Source of the DNA: Bradyrhizobium sp. LTSP849
Lineage (GTDB): Bacteria > Pseudomonadota > Alphaproteobacteria > Rhizobiales > Xanthobacteraceae
Length of the DNA: 64,000 nucleotides
Assembly (NCBI RefSeq): GCF_000938255.1
Contig: NZ_JYMR01000052.1
Span: forward strand, 248,001-312,000
Direction of reading: 5' to 3'
Position 1 is the first letter of the stretch. Every line of letters starts with the position of its first letter. The notes under the pieces were generated by a model. That model did not search any database. It worked only from the letters and a program-made list of their open reading frames with translations, and was not told the origin of the DNA. Of the stretch, positions 17,103 to 26,043 are shown piece by piece. The translations under genes and the position numbers were made by a program.

Positions 17103-17230
17103 GTCGTCCCGGCGAAGGCCGGGACCCATACCGCGAGGTCTCTCCGTGGAGATCGATCGCAGTACCGAACGACGAATCTTCGCCAAACCCGACCCTGTGG
17201 TTATGGGTCCCGGCCTTCGCCGGGACGACG
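17103..17230. repeat. Inverted-repeat intergenic element
   Basis: The left arm GTCGTCCCGGCGAAGGCC continues GGGACCCATA (17103-17130) and returns inverted as TATGGGTCCC then GGCCTTCGCCGGGACGAC (17202-17229). The arms are about 28 bases, nearly perfect, and enclose about 70 bases without coding potential. From memory this is one of the most frequent palindromic elements in Bradyrhizobium genomes. It follows the TetR gene. Confidence 0.85.
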
Positions 17231-17428
17231 TCGGGGAGACATTTGCGCGCAACTGCTTTAGCGCCGTCATTGCGAACGCAGCTACGCACCGAGCTGCCCC
17301 ATGATGCATTTATCTGCCTGTTTTGCCCGACGGTTCAAGTCGGAATTCGGAAACACCGTAACTTATTGTTTCCGTTCGCGTCGGCTACTGTGCATGGGGT
17401 TGTTTTCGACTTTTTTGTTGGAGCGCCC
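17231..17428. other. Non-coding stretch, probable dispersed sequence
   Basis: No gene is visible between the palindromic element and the end of the permease gene. The lower-GC part from about 17300 (ATGATGCATTTATCTGCC and, later, GCATGGGGTTGTTTTCGAC) resembles sequence I recall recurring between genes in Bradyrhizobium; this is memory only. It could contain the terminator for the minus-strand transporter operon ending at 17429. Confidence 0.35.
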
Positions 17429-18214
17429 TCACCCGGCCTTTTTCTGCCGCGCGCTCGCCAGCAGCACCAGCATGAAGGACGCCGCCGTCATCAGCGTCGA
17501 GATCGCGGCAATCGTCGGGTCGATCTCGTCGCGCAGCGCAGTGAACATGCGCTTGGTCAGCGGCTGATACTGGCCGCCGGATATGAACAATGCGACGATG
17601 GTCTCGTCCATCGCCGAGATGAAGGCGAAGATGCCGCCTGCGACCACGCTGGACTTGATTTGCGGCAGCGTCACCGCGAAGAAGCTGCGTAGGCGGTTCA
17701 TGCCGAGGCTGCGCGCCACCATCTCTTGCGCCGGATCGAAGCTTTGCATGCCCGCCAGCACCGAGATGACGACGTAGGGCAATCCCAGCATCACGTTCGC
17801 CAGCACGAGGCCCGGCAGGGTCGCGACCAGCCCGACCTTGGCATAGACAAAGAAGATGCCGACCGCCGTGATGATGATCGGCACCACCAGCGGCAACAGC
17901 AGCGCCATGTGAATGACGCGCATGATGCGCAGCTTCGATTGGCTGATGGCATAGGCGGCCGCGACACCCAGCGGGGTCGCGATCACGACCGTCAGGAACG
18001 CGACCGTCAGCGTCACCCGCGTCGCCTGCATCCAGGCCGGGTTCGAAAAATACTGCTGATACCAGCGCAGCGAGAAGGACGGCGGCGGGAAGGTCAGGAA
18101 GCGCGCGCTGGAGAACGAAATCGGCGCGATGATCAGCACCGGCAGGATCAGATAGATCAGCACCAGCGTGCTGATCACATGAAGCGCAATCCGTGCGGGC
18201 GATACGCGCGTCAT
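17429..18214 (-). CDS. Polyamine-type ABC transporter permease (PotC-like)
   Basis: 261 residues with about six membrane segments. The EAA loop is VARSLGMNRLRSFFAVTLPQIKSSV (about 180-204, shown in two parts: VARSLGMNRLRSFF and AVTLPQIKSSV). Length and pattern fit PotC/PotI. The start ATG at 18214 overlaps the PotB-like stop by four bases (ATGA); a longer open frame upstream is only a shadow of that gene. It forms the membrane channel with the PotB-like partner for uptake of putrescine, spermidine or a related cation. Confidence 0.9.
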   Translation of the reverse strand: MTRVSPARIALHVISTLVLIYLILPVLIIAPISFSSARFLTFPPPSFSLRWYQQYFSNPAWMQATRVTLTVAFLTVVIATPLGVAAAYAISQSKLRIMRVIHMALLLPLVVPIIITAVGIFFVYAKVGLVATLPGLVLANVMLGLPYVVISVLAGMQSFDPAQEMVARSLGMNRLRSFFAVTLPQIKSSVVAGGIFAFISAMDETIVALFISGGQYQPLTKRMFTALRDEIDPTIAAISTLMTAASFMLVLLASARQKKAG

Positions 18215-19080
18215 TTCTGCCCCAAGATGCGATCGAGCGAGATGAAGCGGCTGACGGCGGCGAAGATCAGCAGCACGCTCAGGAGCAGCACCACCGCGAC
18301 TGCGCTCGCCGCGCCGAACTGGTTGTAGAGTTCGACATTGCGGCTCACCAGCATCGACACCATCACCGTGCGGCCGCCGCCGAGCAATTCCGGCGTGATG
18401 TAGAAGCCGAGGCAGAGCACGAACACCATGGTGCAACCCGCGAGCACGCCCGGCAGCGACAGCGGCAGGAACACGCGCATGAACGTGAGCGACGGGCTCG
18501 CACCAAGGCTGGCGCCGGCCTGCATCAGATCGCCCGGGATCTTCTGCATGGTGGCGTAGAGCGGCAGCACCATGAAGGGCAGCAGGATATGCACCGTCGC
18601 GACCACCGTGCCAAACGTGTTGTGCACCAGTGCGAGCGGCTCGGAGATCACATCGAGATAACGCAGAAGCTGGTTGATCACGCCAGTGCGCTGGAGCAGC
18701 GCCAGCCATGCATAGGCGCGCACCAGCACGCTGGTCCAGAACGGCAGCACGACCAGTGCCAGGATGAGGATGCTCCATCCTTTCGGCACGGAATTGGCGA
18801 GATAGGCCACGGGATAACCGAGCAGCAATGCGATCACGGTGACCGCGAGGCTGATCTCGAAGGTCAGCGCAAAACTGCGCCAATAGATGTCCTCGGTGAA
18901 GATGCGGCGATAGTTCTCCAGCGTGAAGCCGTCGTGGTAGATCGACTGCCAGGCGAGCCAGCCGACCGGCAGCACGATCAGAGCCAGGATCACCAGCAGC
19001 GCCGGCGACACCAAAGCCAGCATCAGCCCGTGCTCACGGCGCTGATGCTTTTGCGATGAATCCGGCATGGATGTCGTCAA
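18211..19080 (-). CDS. Polyamine-type ABC transporter permease (PotB-like)
   Basis: 289 residues. A short cytoplasmic N-terminus is followed by a first span (LMLALVSPALLVILALIVLP) and five more. The EAA loop is QAGASLGASPSLTFMRVFLP. It fits PotB/PotH permeases. It follows the binding-protein gene by 16 bases and overlaps the PotC-like gene. The ligand class is inferred from family membership; uptake of other organic cations is possible. Confidence 0.9.
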   Translation of the reverse strand: MTTSMPDSSQKHQRREHGLMLALVSPALLVILALIVLPVGWLAWQSIYHDGFTLENYRRIFTEDIYWRSFALTFEISLAVTVIALLLGYPVAYLANSVPKGWSILILALVVLPFWTSVLVRAYAWLALLQRTGVINQLLRYLDVISEPLALVHNTFGTVVATVHILLPFMVLPLYATMQKIPGDLMQAGASLGASPSLTFMRVFLPLSLPGVLAGCTMVFVLCLGFYITPELLGGGRTVMVSMLVSRNVELYNQFGAASAVAVVLLLSVLLIFAAVSRFISLDRILGQK

Positions 19081-19096
19081 CGCTGCCTCGCTTCGC

Positions 19097-20152
19097 TTAC
19101 TTCTGCATGAACGATGCCCAGCGCTTCTCCGCCGCCTCGCCCGCCGGCGACGACCACCAGGCGTAGGACATCAAAGCCTGCTTGGCCGCGTTCGCAGGCT
19201 CGCTCGGCAATTGCGCGGCACGCTCGGGCTTGATCACGCCAGTGTCGAACGCCTTCGGGTTGCCCGGGCCGTAGTCGATGTTGAGCGGCAGATTGGCCTG
19301 GTGCACGGGATCGACGGCCTCGTTGAGGAATTTCACCGCGGTGTCGAGGTTCGGCGCACCCTTGAGGATACAGAGCGAGGTGCTCTGCAGGATGCCCTGG
19401 TTGTAGGTGAAGGAAACCTTGGCGCCTTCCTTGGCGACCGCGCTGACCCGGCCGTTCCAGGCCATCTCCATGTCGACCTCGCCGTCATTGAGAAGCTGCG
19501 CCGACTGCGCGCCCGAGGTCCACCACACCGTGATGCTCGGCTTGATCTCTTCCAGCTTCTTGAAGGCGCGATCGACATCGAGCGGATAGAGCTTGTCCGG
19601 CGCGACGCCGTCGGCCATCAACGCGGCCTCCAGCGTGGCGATCGGATGGTTGCGCAGCGCGCGGCGGCCGGGGAATTTCTTCACGTCCCAGAAGTCGACC
19701 CAGCTGTTCGGCGCATCCTTCGGGAACGTCTTCTGGCTATAGGCCAGCACGCTAGAATAGAACTCGTACGAGACGGAGTAAGGGCTGCGATAGGTCTCCG
19801 GCATCGCAGCCGCGTTCGGGATTTTTGAGAAGTCGAGTTTTTCGATCAGCCCCTGCTCGCCGCCGCGCAGGCAGTAGCCGGTCGGGGTGTCGACGACGTC
19901 CCAGATCGGCTTGCCGCTGCCGACCTGGGTCTTGATCGCAGGCCAGGCATCGGGAATGGAATCCTGGTTGATGGTGATGCCGAGCTTCTTCGCGGAGGGA
20001 TCGAGGATCGCCACCGTCTGCGCCTGCTGATAAGCGCCGCCTTGCGAGACGAACGTGATCTGCTCGGCAGCGGCGGCGATGCCGGCCGTTGCCAACAATC
20101 CGAGCGATCCGCCCAACACAGCGTAGCCATATCTGAAGTGCCGTTTCGTCAT
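19097..20152 (-). CDS. Polyamine-type ABC transporter, periplasmic binding protein (PotD/PotF-like)
   Basis: 351 residues with a signal peptide (KRHFRYGYAVLGG, hydrophobic stretch to AAAAEQ). The mature part shows the COG0687 pattern: ITFVSQGGAYQQAQ, WDVVDTPTGYCLRGGEQGLIEKLDF, and NDGEVDMEMAWNGR. The ATG at 20152 has GAGGAGGCGAGG before it and is preferred to 20197. It lies between an amine-oxidase-like gene and the permeases, supporting an amine ligand, but the QGG motif also occurs in binding proteins for other compounds. Confidence 0.88.
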   Translation of the reverse strand: MTKRHFRYGYAVLGGSLGLLATAGIAAAAEQITFVSQGGAYQQAQTVAILDPSAKKLGITINQDSIPDAWPAIKTQVGSGKPIWDVVDTPTGYCLRGGEQGLIEKLDFSKIPNAAAMPETYRSPYSVSYEFYSSVLAYSQKTFPKDAPNSWVDFWDVKKFPGRRALRNHPIATLEAALMADGVAPDKLYPLDVDRAFKKLEEIKPSITVWWTSGAQSAQLLNDGEVDMEMAWNGRVSAVAKEGAKVSFTYNQGILQSTSLCILKGAPNLDTAVKFLNEAVDPVHQANLPLNIDYGPGNPKAFDTGVIKPERAAQLPSEPANAAKQALMSYAWWSSPAGEAAEKRWASFMQK

Positions 20153-20180
20153 CCTCGCCTCCTCTATCGCCAAAACAATG

Positions 20181-21500
20181 TCATTGACCGATCGCATCGA
20201 GAAACTGGTACCAGCCGGCGACCATGCGCACGGCAGGCTCGCGCAACGGATAGAACGGAATGGATTTCAGACGCCGCGCGTCGAGCAGACCAACGTCGGG
20301 CGTCTCGCCGCGCACGAAGGCAGCGAGATAGCGGCCCATCAGGCTCGACATCGCCACGCCGGCACCGTTGTAGCCCATCGAGAACAGGGTGCGGTCGTCG
20401 AGCCGGCCGATATGCGGCACCGAGTCCAGCGTCATGCCGACCAGGCCCGACCATTTGTACGCGAGCCGCAGGTCGGCGAGATCGGGGAAGATGCCGACCA
20501 TCGCTTTGCGGAGAGCGTCGAAGGCGGATTCGGAGTCCTGCTTGCCGAAAGCGCCGCGGCCGCCAAAGATCACGCGGTTGTCGACCATGCGGAACCAGCG
20601 CATCATGCGCTTGGTCTCGGTGTAGGTGCGTCCCGTCGGCATCAGTTTTCCGGCGAGATTGCGCGGCAGCTTGTCGGTCGCGATGATGGCGCTGCGGAAC
20701 GGAATCAGCGTGCGCTGGAGATACGCGGTCGCGCCGGTGAGATCGGAATAACTATTGGTGGCGATGATCGCCTGTTTGGCTCGCACCGCGCCTTGCGGCG
20801 TTTCGGCAACGATGCCGTCCTGCTCACGCCGGAGCTTTACGACCGGCGATTCCTGGAAAATGGAGACGCCGCGACGCGCCACGCCGTCGGCGAGACCGCG
20901 CAGATAGTTCAGCGGATGAATGCCGCCCGAGCCGGGATTGAGCACGCCGCCGACGAAGATATCCGAGCCGGTCTCGTCGCGCACCTCGCGCTTGTCGAGA
21001 ATGCGGACCTCCGCATCGCCCATCTCGCGCTTCATCCAACTGGCCTCGTCGATCGCGGCTTTCAGCGTGGTCTCGTTGTGCGCGGCCTTGACCTGCCCGG
21101 CGCGGGTGAGCTGCGCACTGGTGATGCCGAACTCGGAGACGAGCTCCTCGACGATGTCAGTTGATTCATGCGCGATCTCGTACATGCGCCGCGCCATGGC
21201 GCGGCCATGCACGGCATCGACCTCGCGGAACGAGAGGCGGAATTTTGCGGTGGTCACCCCGCCATTGCGGCCGCTTGCGCCCCAGCCGGGGCGATTAGCT
21301 TCGAGCACAATTGGCGACAGCCCGCTCTTGGCGATGTGGTGCGCGGCGGACAGGCCGGTATAGCCCGCACCGATGATCACCACATCTGCCTGCTGTTCGC
21401 CCGACAGGACCGGAAACGCGCGCGCCGGCTCCGCCGTGGCAGCCCACAGCGAGTTGGCCGATGGCAATGCGCTCCAGTCCCGTGTCATGCCCGCGTTCAT
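20181..21500 (-). CDS. FAD-dependent amine oxidoreductase, gamma-glutamylputrescine oxidase-like
   Basis: 439 residues. The FAD motif is DVVIIGAGYTGLSAAHHIA (about 39-57), followed by the ASGRNGG segment characteristic of PuuB/OrdL enzymes, and a C-terminal FAD contact GYNGAGVAMSSLMG. Family members oxidise a primary or secondary amine of gamma-glutamyl-putrescine or similar compounds to an aldehyde, giving ammonia or amine and peroxide. Its place inside a polyamine-type transporter operon supports amine catabolism; no puuA/C/D partner is in the window. Starts at 21500 and 21488 are both possible. Confidence 0.85.
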   Translation of the reverse strand: MNAGMTRDWSALPSANSLWAATAEPARAFPVLSGEQQADVVIIGAGYTGLSAAHHIAKSGLSPIVLEANRPGWGASGRNGGVTTAKFRLSFREVDAVHGRAMARRMYEIAHESTDIVEELVSEFGITSAQLTRAGQVKAAHNETTLKAAIDEASWMKREMGDAEVRILDKREVRDETGSDIFVGGVLNPGSGGIHPLNYLRGLADGVARRGVSIFQESPVVKLRREQDGIVAETPQGAVRAKQAIIATNSYSDLTGATAYLQRTLIPFRSAIIATDKLPRNLAGKLMPTGRTYTETKRMMRWFRMVDNRVIFGGRGAFGKQDSESAFDALRKAMVGIFPDLADLRLAYKWSGLVGMTLDSVPHIGRLDDRTLFSMGYNGAGVAMSSLMGRYLAAFVRGETPDVGLLDARRLKSIPFYPLREPAVRMVAGWYQFLDAIGQ

Positions 21501-21503
21501 CCC

Positions 21504-22217
21504 TTACGCCGGCCCAATCGCCGCGTCGGCAAGCGCCTTCAAGGTCGGGAAATGGAAGTCCGGCTTGGTCAGCGTCTCGACGGCCGGCGTGCCGCCGAAG
21601 CCGGCCATGCCCTGGCGCCGCTCGATCCAGCACACTTTGTAGCCGAGCTTGCGCGCGATCCCGATATCGTGGTGCTGGCTTTGCGCGACATGCAAGATGT
21701 CGGACTGCTTGTAGCCGAAGGCGGACTGGCGGCCCTTGTTGTAGGCGAAGAATTCCGGATTGGGTTTTGCAACGCCAGTCTCGTCGGCACACACCGTGTC
21801 GTCGAAGGGATCGCCGAGCGCGTGCGCATAACAGGACAGCGCGACGCGGTCGGCATTGGTCATCGCGACCAGGCGGAATTTCGTGCGCAGGCGCTTCAGA
21901 GCCTCGACCGAATCCGGGAATGGTCCCCAGCGCAGCACCGAAAGCTGGAACACGTCGCAGGACGCGTCGTCAGACGGCAACCCGAGCTCCTTGGCGAGAT
22001 AGCGGTAGACATGGAACATCACCTCGCTCGAGCGTTCATGGTGCTGGTCGCGGCCGCGCTTATAGGATTCGAAAATCTTGTCGTCGCTGAGCTCGGCCGG
22101 TGTCTTGCCGGAGATCCTGCGCACTGCGGAGAGCACGCCGGTCTCGAAATCGATCAAGGTGCCGACGACGTCGAAGGTGAGGACCTTGAAATTGCTGAAC
22201 GAGGCTATTGACGACAT
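21504..22217 (-). CDS. HAD superfamily protein, haloacid dehalogenase type II-like
   Basis: 237 residues. Motif I is LTFDVVGTLID with nucleophile D16; the second aspartate required by phosphatases is replaced by V18, as in dehalogenase-type members where it is Y or F. Motif II is AMTNADR, and motif III/IV GVAKPNPEFFAY and HVAQSQHHDIG. A hydrolytic role through an aspartyl intermediate is plausible, but chemistry is unknown. It is packed between the ATPase and the flavin oxidase genes (3 bases before the oxidase), so it belongs to this operon. Many polyamine-type operons in rhizobia carry such a protein, from memory. Confidence 0.82.
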   Translation of the reverse strand: MSSIASFSNFKVLTFDVVGTLIDFETGVLSAVRRISGKTPAELSDDKIFESYKRGRDQHHERSSEVMFHVYRYLAKELGLPSDDASCDVFQLSVLRWGPFPDSVEALKRLRTKFRLVAMTNADRVALSCYAHALGDPFDDTVCADETGVAKPNPEFFAYNKGRQSAFGYKQSDILHVAQSQHHDIGIARKLGYKVCWIERRQGMAGFGGTPAVETLTKPDFHFPTLKALADAAIGPA

Positions 22218-22248
22218 TTTTCTTCTCTCGGTTTGGACAAGGCTGGGT

Positions 22249-23358
22249 TCAGTCCCCCGCCCTGGGGACGACGATGGTGTCCTCGGGGTGAAGGGTAACG
22301 GTGAGGCTGCCGCCCACCGGCGGAATGCGGTGATAGGCCTGGTGATGACTCGGCTGGCGCAGGCTGAGCGCGGTTCCGTCGGGAAGCGCCAGGAAGATGC
22401 GCAGGCTCTCGCCCTGATAAACGATGTCGCTCACCGTGCCGGTGAGACGGTTGCAAGCGGCATCGCCGGCACCGTCCTCGATCAGAAGCTTTTCGCTGTG
22501 CACAGCGAGCATCAAGGCGTCGCCGTCGGGAATCGCACGGGCGCTGCGCAGAAGCGCATTGCCGAGCGCGACGCTGGAGGCATCGACGCGGCGGACCGGC
22601 AGCATCGTCGCCTCGCCAATAAAACTCGCAACAAAAGAATCGGCGGGATGATCGTGCAGGCGCGCGGGTTCATCGATCTGGATCAGGCGGCCATCCTTCA
22701 TCACGGCGACGCGGTCACTCATGGTCAGCGCCTCGCGCTGGTCGTGGGTGACGTAGATGATGGTGGCGCCGATGCGCTTGTGCAGCGCGCGCAGCTCGAT
22801 CTGCATGGATTCGCGCAGTTGCTTGTCGAGCGCCGACAGCGGCTCGTCCATCAGGATCAGGCGCGGCTCGAAGATCATGGCGCGCGCCAGCGCGACGCGT
22901 TGGCGCTGGCCGCCGGAGAGCTGCGCGATGCCGCGTTCCTCGTAGCCGGCAAGGCCGACCATCGAAAGTGCGGCGCGTACCTTGTCGGGCCATACCGCTT
23001 TGGGCAGGCGGCGTGCGCGCAACGGAAAGGCAACGTTGTCGCCGACGCTCATATGCGGGAACAGCGCGTAGTTCTGGAAGACAACGCCGATGTCGCGCTT
23101 GTGCGGCGGCATCCAGGTGACGTCGCGGCCGCCGAACAGGATTGTGCCGGACGTCGGCAGGATGAAGCCGCCCAGGATGCCGAGCAGCGTGGTCTTGCCG
23201 GAACCGGAGGGGCCGAGCAACGAGACGAACTCGCCGGCGCCGACATTGAGGGACACGTCATCGAGGGCGCGAACTGCGCCGTAAGCCTTGCTCGCGGACC
23301 TGATCTCGACGCTTTCCGCTCGTTTGTCCAACGATCGACCCCGTCTCGTGTCCTGCAA
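22249..23358 (-). CDS. Polyamine-type ABC transporter, ATP-binding protein (PotA-like)
   Basis: 369 residues. Walker A is GPSGSGKTT at 49-57, the signature LSGGQRQRVALARAM, Walker B LILMDEPLSALD, and the H-loop YVTHDQREAL. A C-terminal TOBE regulatory domain follows (about 270-369, with LAVHSEKL and TLHPEDTIV). The annotated start is a TTG at 23358; another TTG at 23331 has a better ribosome binding site, so the first residues are uncertain. It is the first gene of the operon and is divergent from a LysR regulator. Confidence 0.9.
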   Translation of the reverse strand: MQDTRRGRSLDKRAESVEIRSASKAYGAVRALDDVSLNVGAGEFVSLLGPSGSGKTTLLGILGGFILPTSGTILFGGRDVTWMPPHKRDIGVVFQNYALFPHMSVGDNVAFPLRARRLPKAVWPDKVRAALSMVGLAGYEERGIAQLSGGQRQRVALARAMIFEPRLILMDEPLSALDKQLRESMQIELRALHKRIGATIIYVTHDQREALTMSDRVAVMKDGRLIQIDEPARLHDHPADSFVASFIGEATMLPVRRVDASSVALGNALLRSARAIPDGDALMLAVHSEKLLIEDGAGDAACNRLTGTVSDIVYQGESLRIFLALPDGTALSLRQPSHHQAYHRIPPVGGSLTVTLHPEDTIVVPRAGD

Positions 23359-23469
23359 CAGCGTGCCTCGCTGCGCGCCATAAGCCTGCTTTATAGACAG
23401 GGTTTTAGAGCACTCACGCTTGGAGCGTGCGCCGCACCAAATCTTCGCTCAAAAACCCTGCGTTTAGGC

Positions 23470-23546
23470 TGTCATGCCAATGACACCAGACTTAGCAAAA
23501 CTCGGCAATTGCCAAATTCTTACCAGCCTCATAACATGGCGTTATG
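23470..23546. promoter_or_regulatory. Two palindromes in the potA-like/LysR divergent promoter
   Basis: TGTCAT-gcca-ATGACA at 23470-23485 and CATAAC-atggc-GTTATG at 23530-23546 are both perfect. The second includes the ATG start codon of the LysR gene. LysR proteins usually bind a T-N11-A palindrome next to their own promoter, so one or both may be binding sites. Confidence 0.5.
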
Positions 23547-24482
23547 CCTGAGTTGCGCCGGATGCTGCCCTCCAGTAACGCCCTGTTCGTCTTCGACGCC
23601 GCGGCGCGCAACGGCAGTTTCACTGCAGCCGCAGCCGAGCTGAACGTAACGCAGCCCGCAGTGAGCCGGATGCTCGGCCAGTTCGAGGAGCATCTCGGCG
23701 TACGCCTGTTCGATCGCAAAGCGGGACGCGCGGTGCTGACCGAGGAAGGCGAGCTGCTCTATCGTCGCGTACTCGACGGCTTTCGCAGCATCGAGACCGG
23801 GCTGGTCGAGATTGAACGGCGCCGCAAGGGGACCGAAACGGTGACACTGTCGGTCTCCTCCGCTTTCACCACGCACTGGCTGATGCCGCGCATCGACAAG
23901 CTCCAGCGGCAGTTTCCGCGGGTCGATTTGCGATTTCAGCTGATCTCCGGCGCACTGCGCGGGCCGGTGGAGAATGTAGATCTCGGCATGCGCTTCCGCG
24001 ACCGCGAAGAGCCGTCCTCCGGCGGCACGCTGATCATGAAGGAAGTCATGTTGCCGGTGTGCAGCCCGGCCTATCTCGGCGAGTCCGAGCCGGCCGAAGG
24101 CAACACCATCATTCGCCTCGCCGAGACGCCGGGCGACTGGGCCGCGGACTATGCGTCGCTTCTCACCGGGCGCCGCGGCGCGGCCAAGGCGCTGAGCTTC
24201 ACCGACTATGCCGTCGTGGTGCAGGCTGCACTCCTCGGCCAGGGCATCGCGCTGGGCTGGTTGACGGTCGCCTCGCACTGGCTTCTGACCGGCGCGCTGG
24301 TGCCGGCGTCGGAAACGCTCACCACCACGCAGCGCATCTGCGAATTCCTGCCGCCGCGCAACCGGCCGATGCGCCCCATCGCTGCCGAGATCCGCGACTG
24401 GATCCTCGCGCAGATGCAAAGCGAGATCGCGGCGATCGACCGGCTCTATCCAAAACTCGGCGCGATGACCGCCTGCTATTGA
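23544..24482 (+). CDS. LysR family regulator (GcvA-like)
   Basis: 312 residues. N-terminal helix-turn-helix: NGSFTAAAAELNVTQPAVSR (about 25-44). The C-terminal effector domain carries GcvA-type landmarks: VTLSVSSAFTTHWLMPRI, LGMRFRD, and VVVQAALLGQGIALGW. It is divergent from the polyamine-type transporter operon and probably activates it in response to its substrate. The ATG at 23544 lies inside a palindrome; an ATG at 23562 (MLPSSNALF) is an alternative that would leave the palindrome outside the gene. Confidence 0.9.
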   Translation: MPELRRMLPSSNALFVFDAAARNGSFTAAAAELNVTQPAVSRMLGQFEEHLGVRLFDRKAGRAVLTEEGELLYRRVLDGFRSIETGLVEIERRRKGTETVTLSVSSAFTTHWLMPRIDKLQRQFPRVDLRFQLISGALRGPVENVDLGMRFRDREEPSSGGTLIMKEVMLPVCSPAYLGESEPAEGNTIIRLAETPGDWAADYASLLTGRRGAAKALSFTDYAVVVQAALLGQGIALGWLTVASHWLLTGALVPASETLTTTQRICEFLPPRNRPMRPIAAEIRDWILAQMQSEIAAIDRLYPKLGAMTACY

Positions 24483-24497
24483 AGCGCAGTCGCGCCG

Positions 24498-25955
24498 TCA
24501 GCTCGCATCCAACGGCCATTTCGGACGCTTTATCTTGCGATACGGCAACGAGGTGATGTCGCGCGCCACCACGCCGGGCACGTCGACCATGATGACCTTC
24601 GCAGCGATCGGCTCGAAGGACGCGCGGAAATGCTGGGATGACTTGACCACGACGATCTTGCGCTGCGCGGGATCAACCCCGAGCTGAGTAAAGAGATCGA
24701 CGCCGAAGGCTTGGCAGCGGAAGGTCGAAAGCACGACCTCGACGCCGTTGCACGATACAAGCGCGCAGTCGCCAAGCTTCGCCGGCGTTCCCGCAAGTCC
24801 CGTCATGACCATGTCCGGCTTGAGCGCGCGTATCTCCCAGACGGCATCGACGGGATCGCCGGACAGCGGCCCGATCTTGCCGCCGATGCGCAGGCCCAGG
24901 CGCGCGCCGACACCGGCATCGAAGGCAATCCGCACCGTGCCCGGATCCCATAGCGGCCCGAGACAGGCGCTCGCGACGTTGCGGTCGATGAGGCGCCGCA
25001 AGATATAGGTCGAATCGCCTGGCGCGCCGCCGCCGGGATTGTCGTTGCCGTCGCCGAGCACCACCGTACCGTTCGTGACCACCGCCGCATCGAGCGCGGC
25101 ATCGACGCCGATCAGGGGCTCGACGAGCGCGTCGCGCAAGTCGCACAGTTCGCGCGCCAGGCGTTGCGCCACCTCTTTCCCCCGCGCGCCATCGGGATCA
25201 ACCGCGGCGTCGCTGTAGACGAGCATCTTGGTGCCCATGTCCGGCACGTCGCCCCAGGAGAAGCCGTGCACGATCGAGACGGAGACAATGCCGTCCTTGC
25301 CCTCGAGCGCGCGCACGCGGTTCACAAAGCTCTTTCCCGGCTCACGCGTGGTGTGCAGCGTCGCGATCATTCCGGTGTCGACGACCGCGACGTTGAGCTT
25401 GAGGCGCTTCTCGGCCAGCGCCGTGCAGAACTGGACAAGCTCCCTCGCCCGCTCCAAAATATCCGTGTGCGGGTACTCCTTCCAGCAGATCAGGAGATCG
25501 GCATTCCCGACCATCGCGTCGCTGAGATGGGTATGCGGGTCGAGCGTGCCGCCCACGACCGCATCGGGTCCGACGATCTGCCGGACGCGCGCCAGGAGGT
25601 CTCCCTCGCAATCATCATAGCCGTCGGCGACCATGGCGCCGTGCATGCCGAGCAGGACCATGTCGACGGGAAGCGCGGCCTTGAGGTCCGCAAGAAGCTG
25701 GTCGCGCAGGCTCTCAAAGGCCGCACGCGTCACGATGCCGTTTGGCACGGCCGCCGCCACCAGCCCCTCGATCAGCGTCCAGCCGCGAGAAGGCCCGACC
25801 TCGCGCGCGGCCCAAAGCGGGCCGCCGTGCATCTGCATCCTGTCGGGATGCTGCCCGGCCGGATAGTAGGCACGCTCGTGGAATGCCGACACGCCCGTCG
25901 GCATCGGCGCAAAGGTATTGGTCTCGGTGGCAAGGGCGGCGGAAAAGACGCGCAT
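24498..25955 (-). CDS. M81 family metallopeptidase (MlrC-like)
   Basis: 485 residues, the family length. The N-terminus MRVFSAALATETNTFAP is characteristic of the MlrC/DUF1485 family, with likely metal ligands in LLGMHGAMVADGYDD, GTLDPHTHLSD and ICWKEYPHTD. The C-terminal MlrC domain starts near residue 300 (GDGNDNPGGGAPGDS). The founding member cleaves small linearised peptides, but most homologues have unknown substrates, probably small amide or peptide compounds. It is divergent from a LysR gene with which it likely forms a regulatory pair; it converges on the other LysR gene to the left. Confidence 0.88.
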   Translation of the reverse strand: MRVFSAALATETNTFAPMPTGVSAFHERAYYPAGQHPDRMQMHGGPLWAAREVGPSRGWTLIEGLVAAAVPNGIVTRAAFESLRDQLLADLKAALPVDMVLLGMHGAMVADGYDDCEGDLLARVRQIVGPDAVVGGTLDPHTHLSDAMVGNADLLICWKEYPHTDILERARELVQFCTALAEKRLKLNVAVVDTGMIATLHTTREPGKSFVNRVRALEGKDGIVSVSIVHGFSWGDVPDMGTKMLVYSDAAVDPDGARGKEVAQRLARELCDLRDALVEPLIGVDAALDAAVVTNGTVVLGDGNDNPGGGAPGDSTYILRRLIDRNVASACLGPLWDPGTVRIAFDAGVGARLGLRIGGKIGPLSGDPVDAVWEIRALKPDMVMTGLAGTPAKLGDCALVSCNGVEVVLSTFRCQAFGVDLFTQLGVDPAQRKIVVVKSSQHFRASFEPIAAKVIMVDVPGVVARDITSLPYRKIKRPKWPLDAS

Positions 25956-26043
25956 CGAAGGTCACTTCTTCCTGATATCGGCCGGATTATCGGGTCTCGC
26001 TTTGTTGCTTGCCATGATGAAACATGCGCCTATTCGTTGCTAG

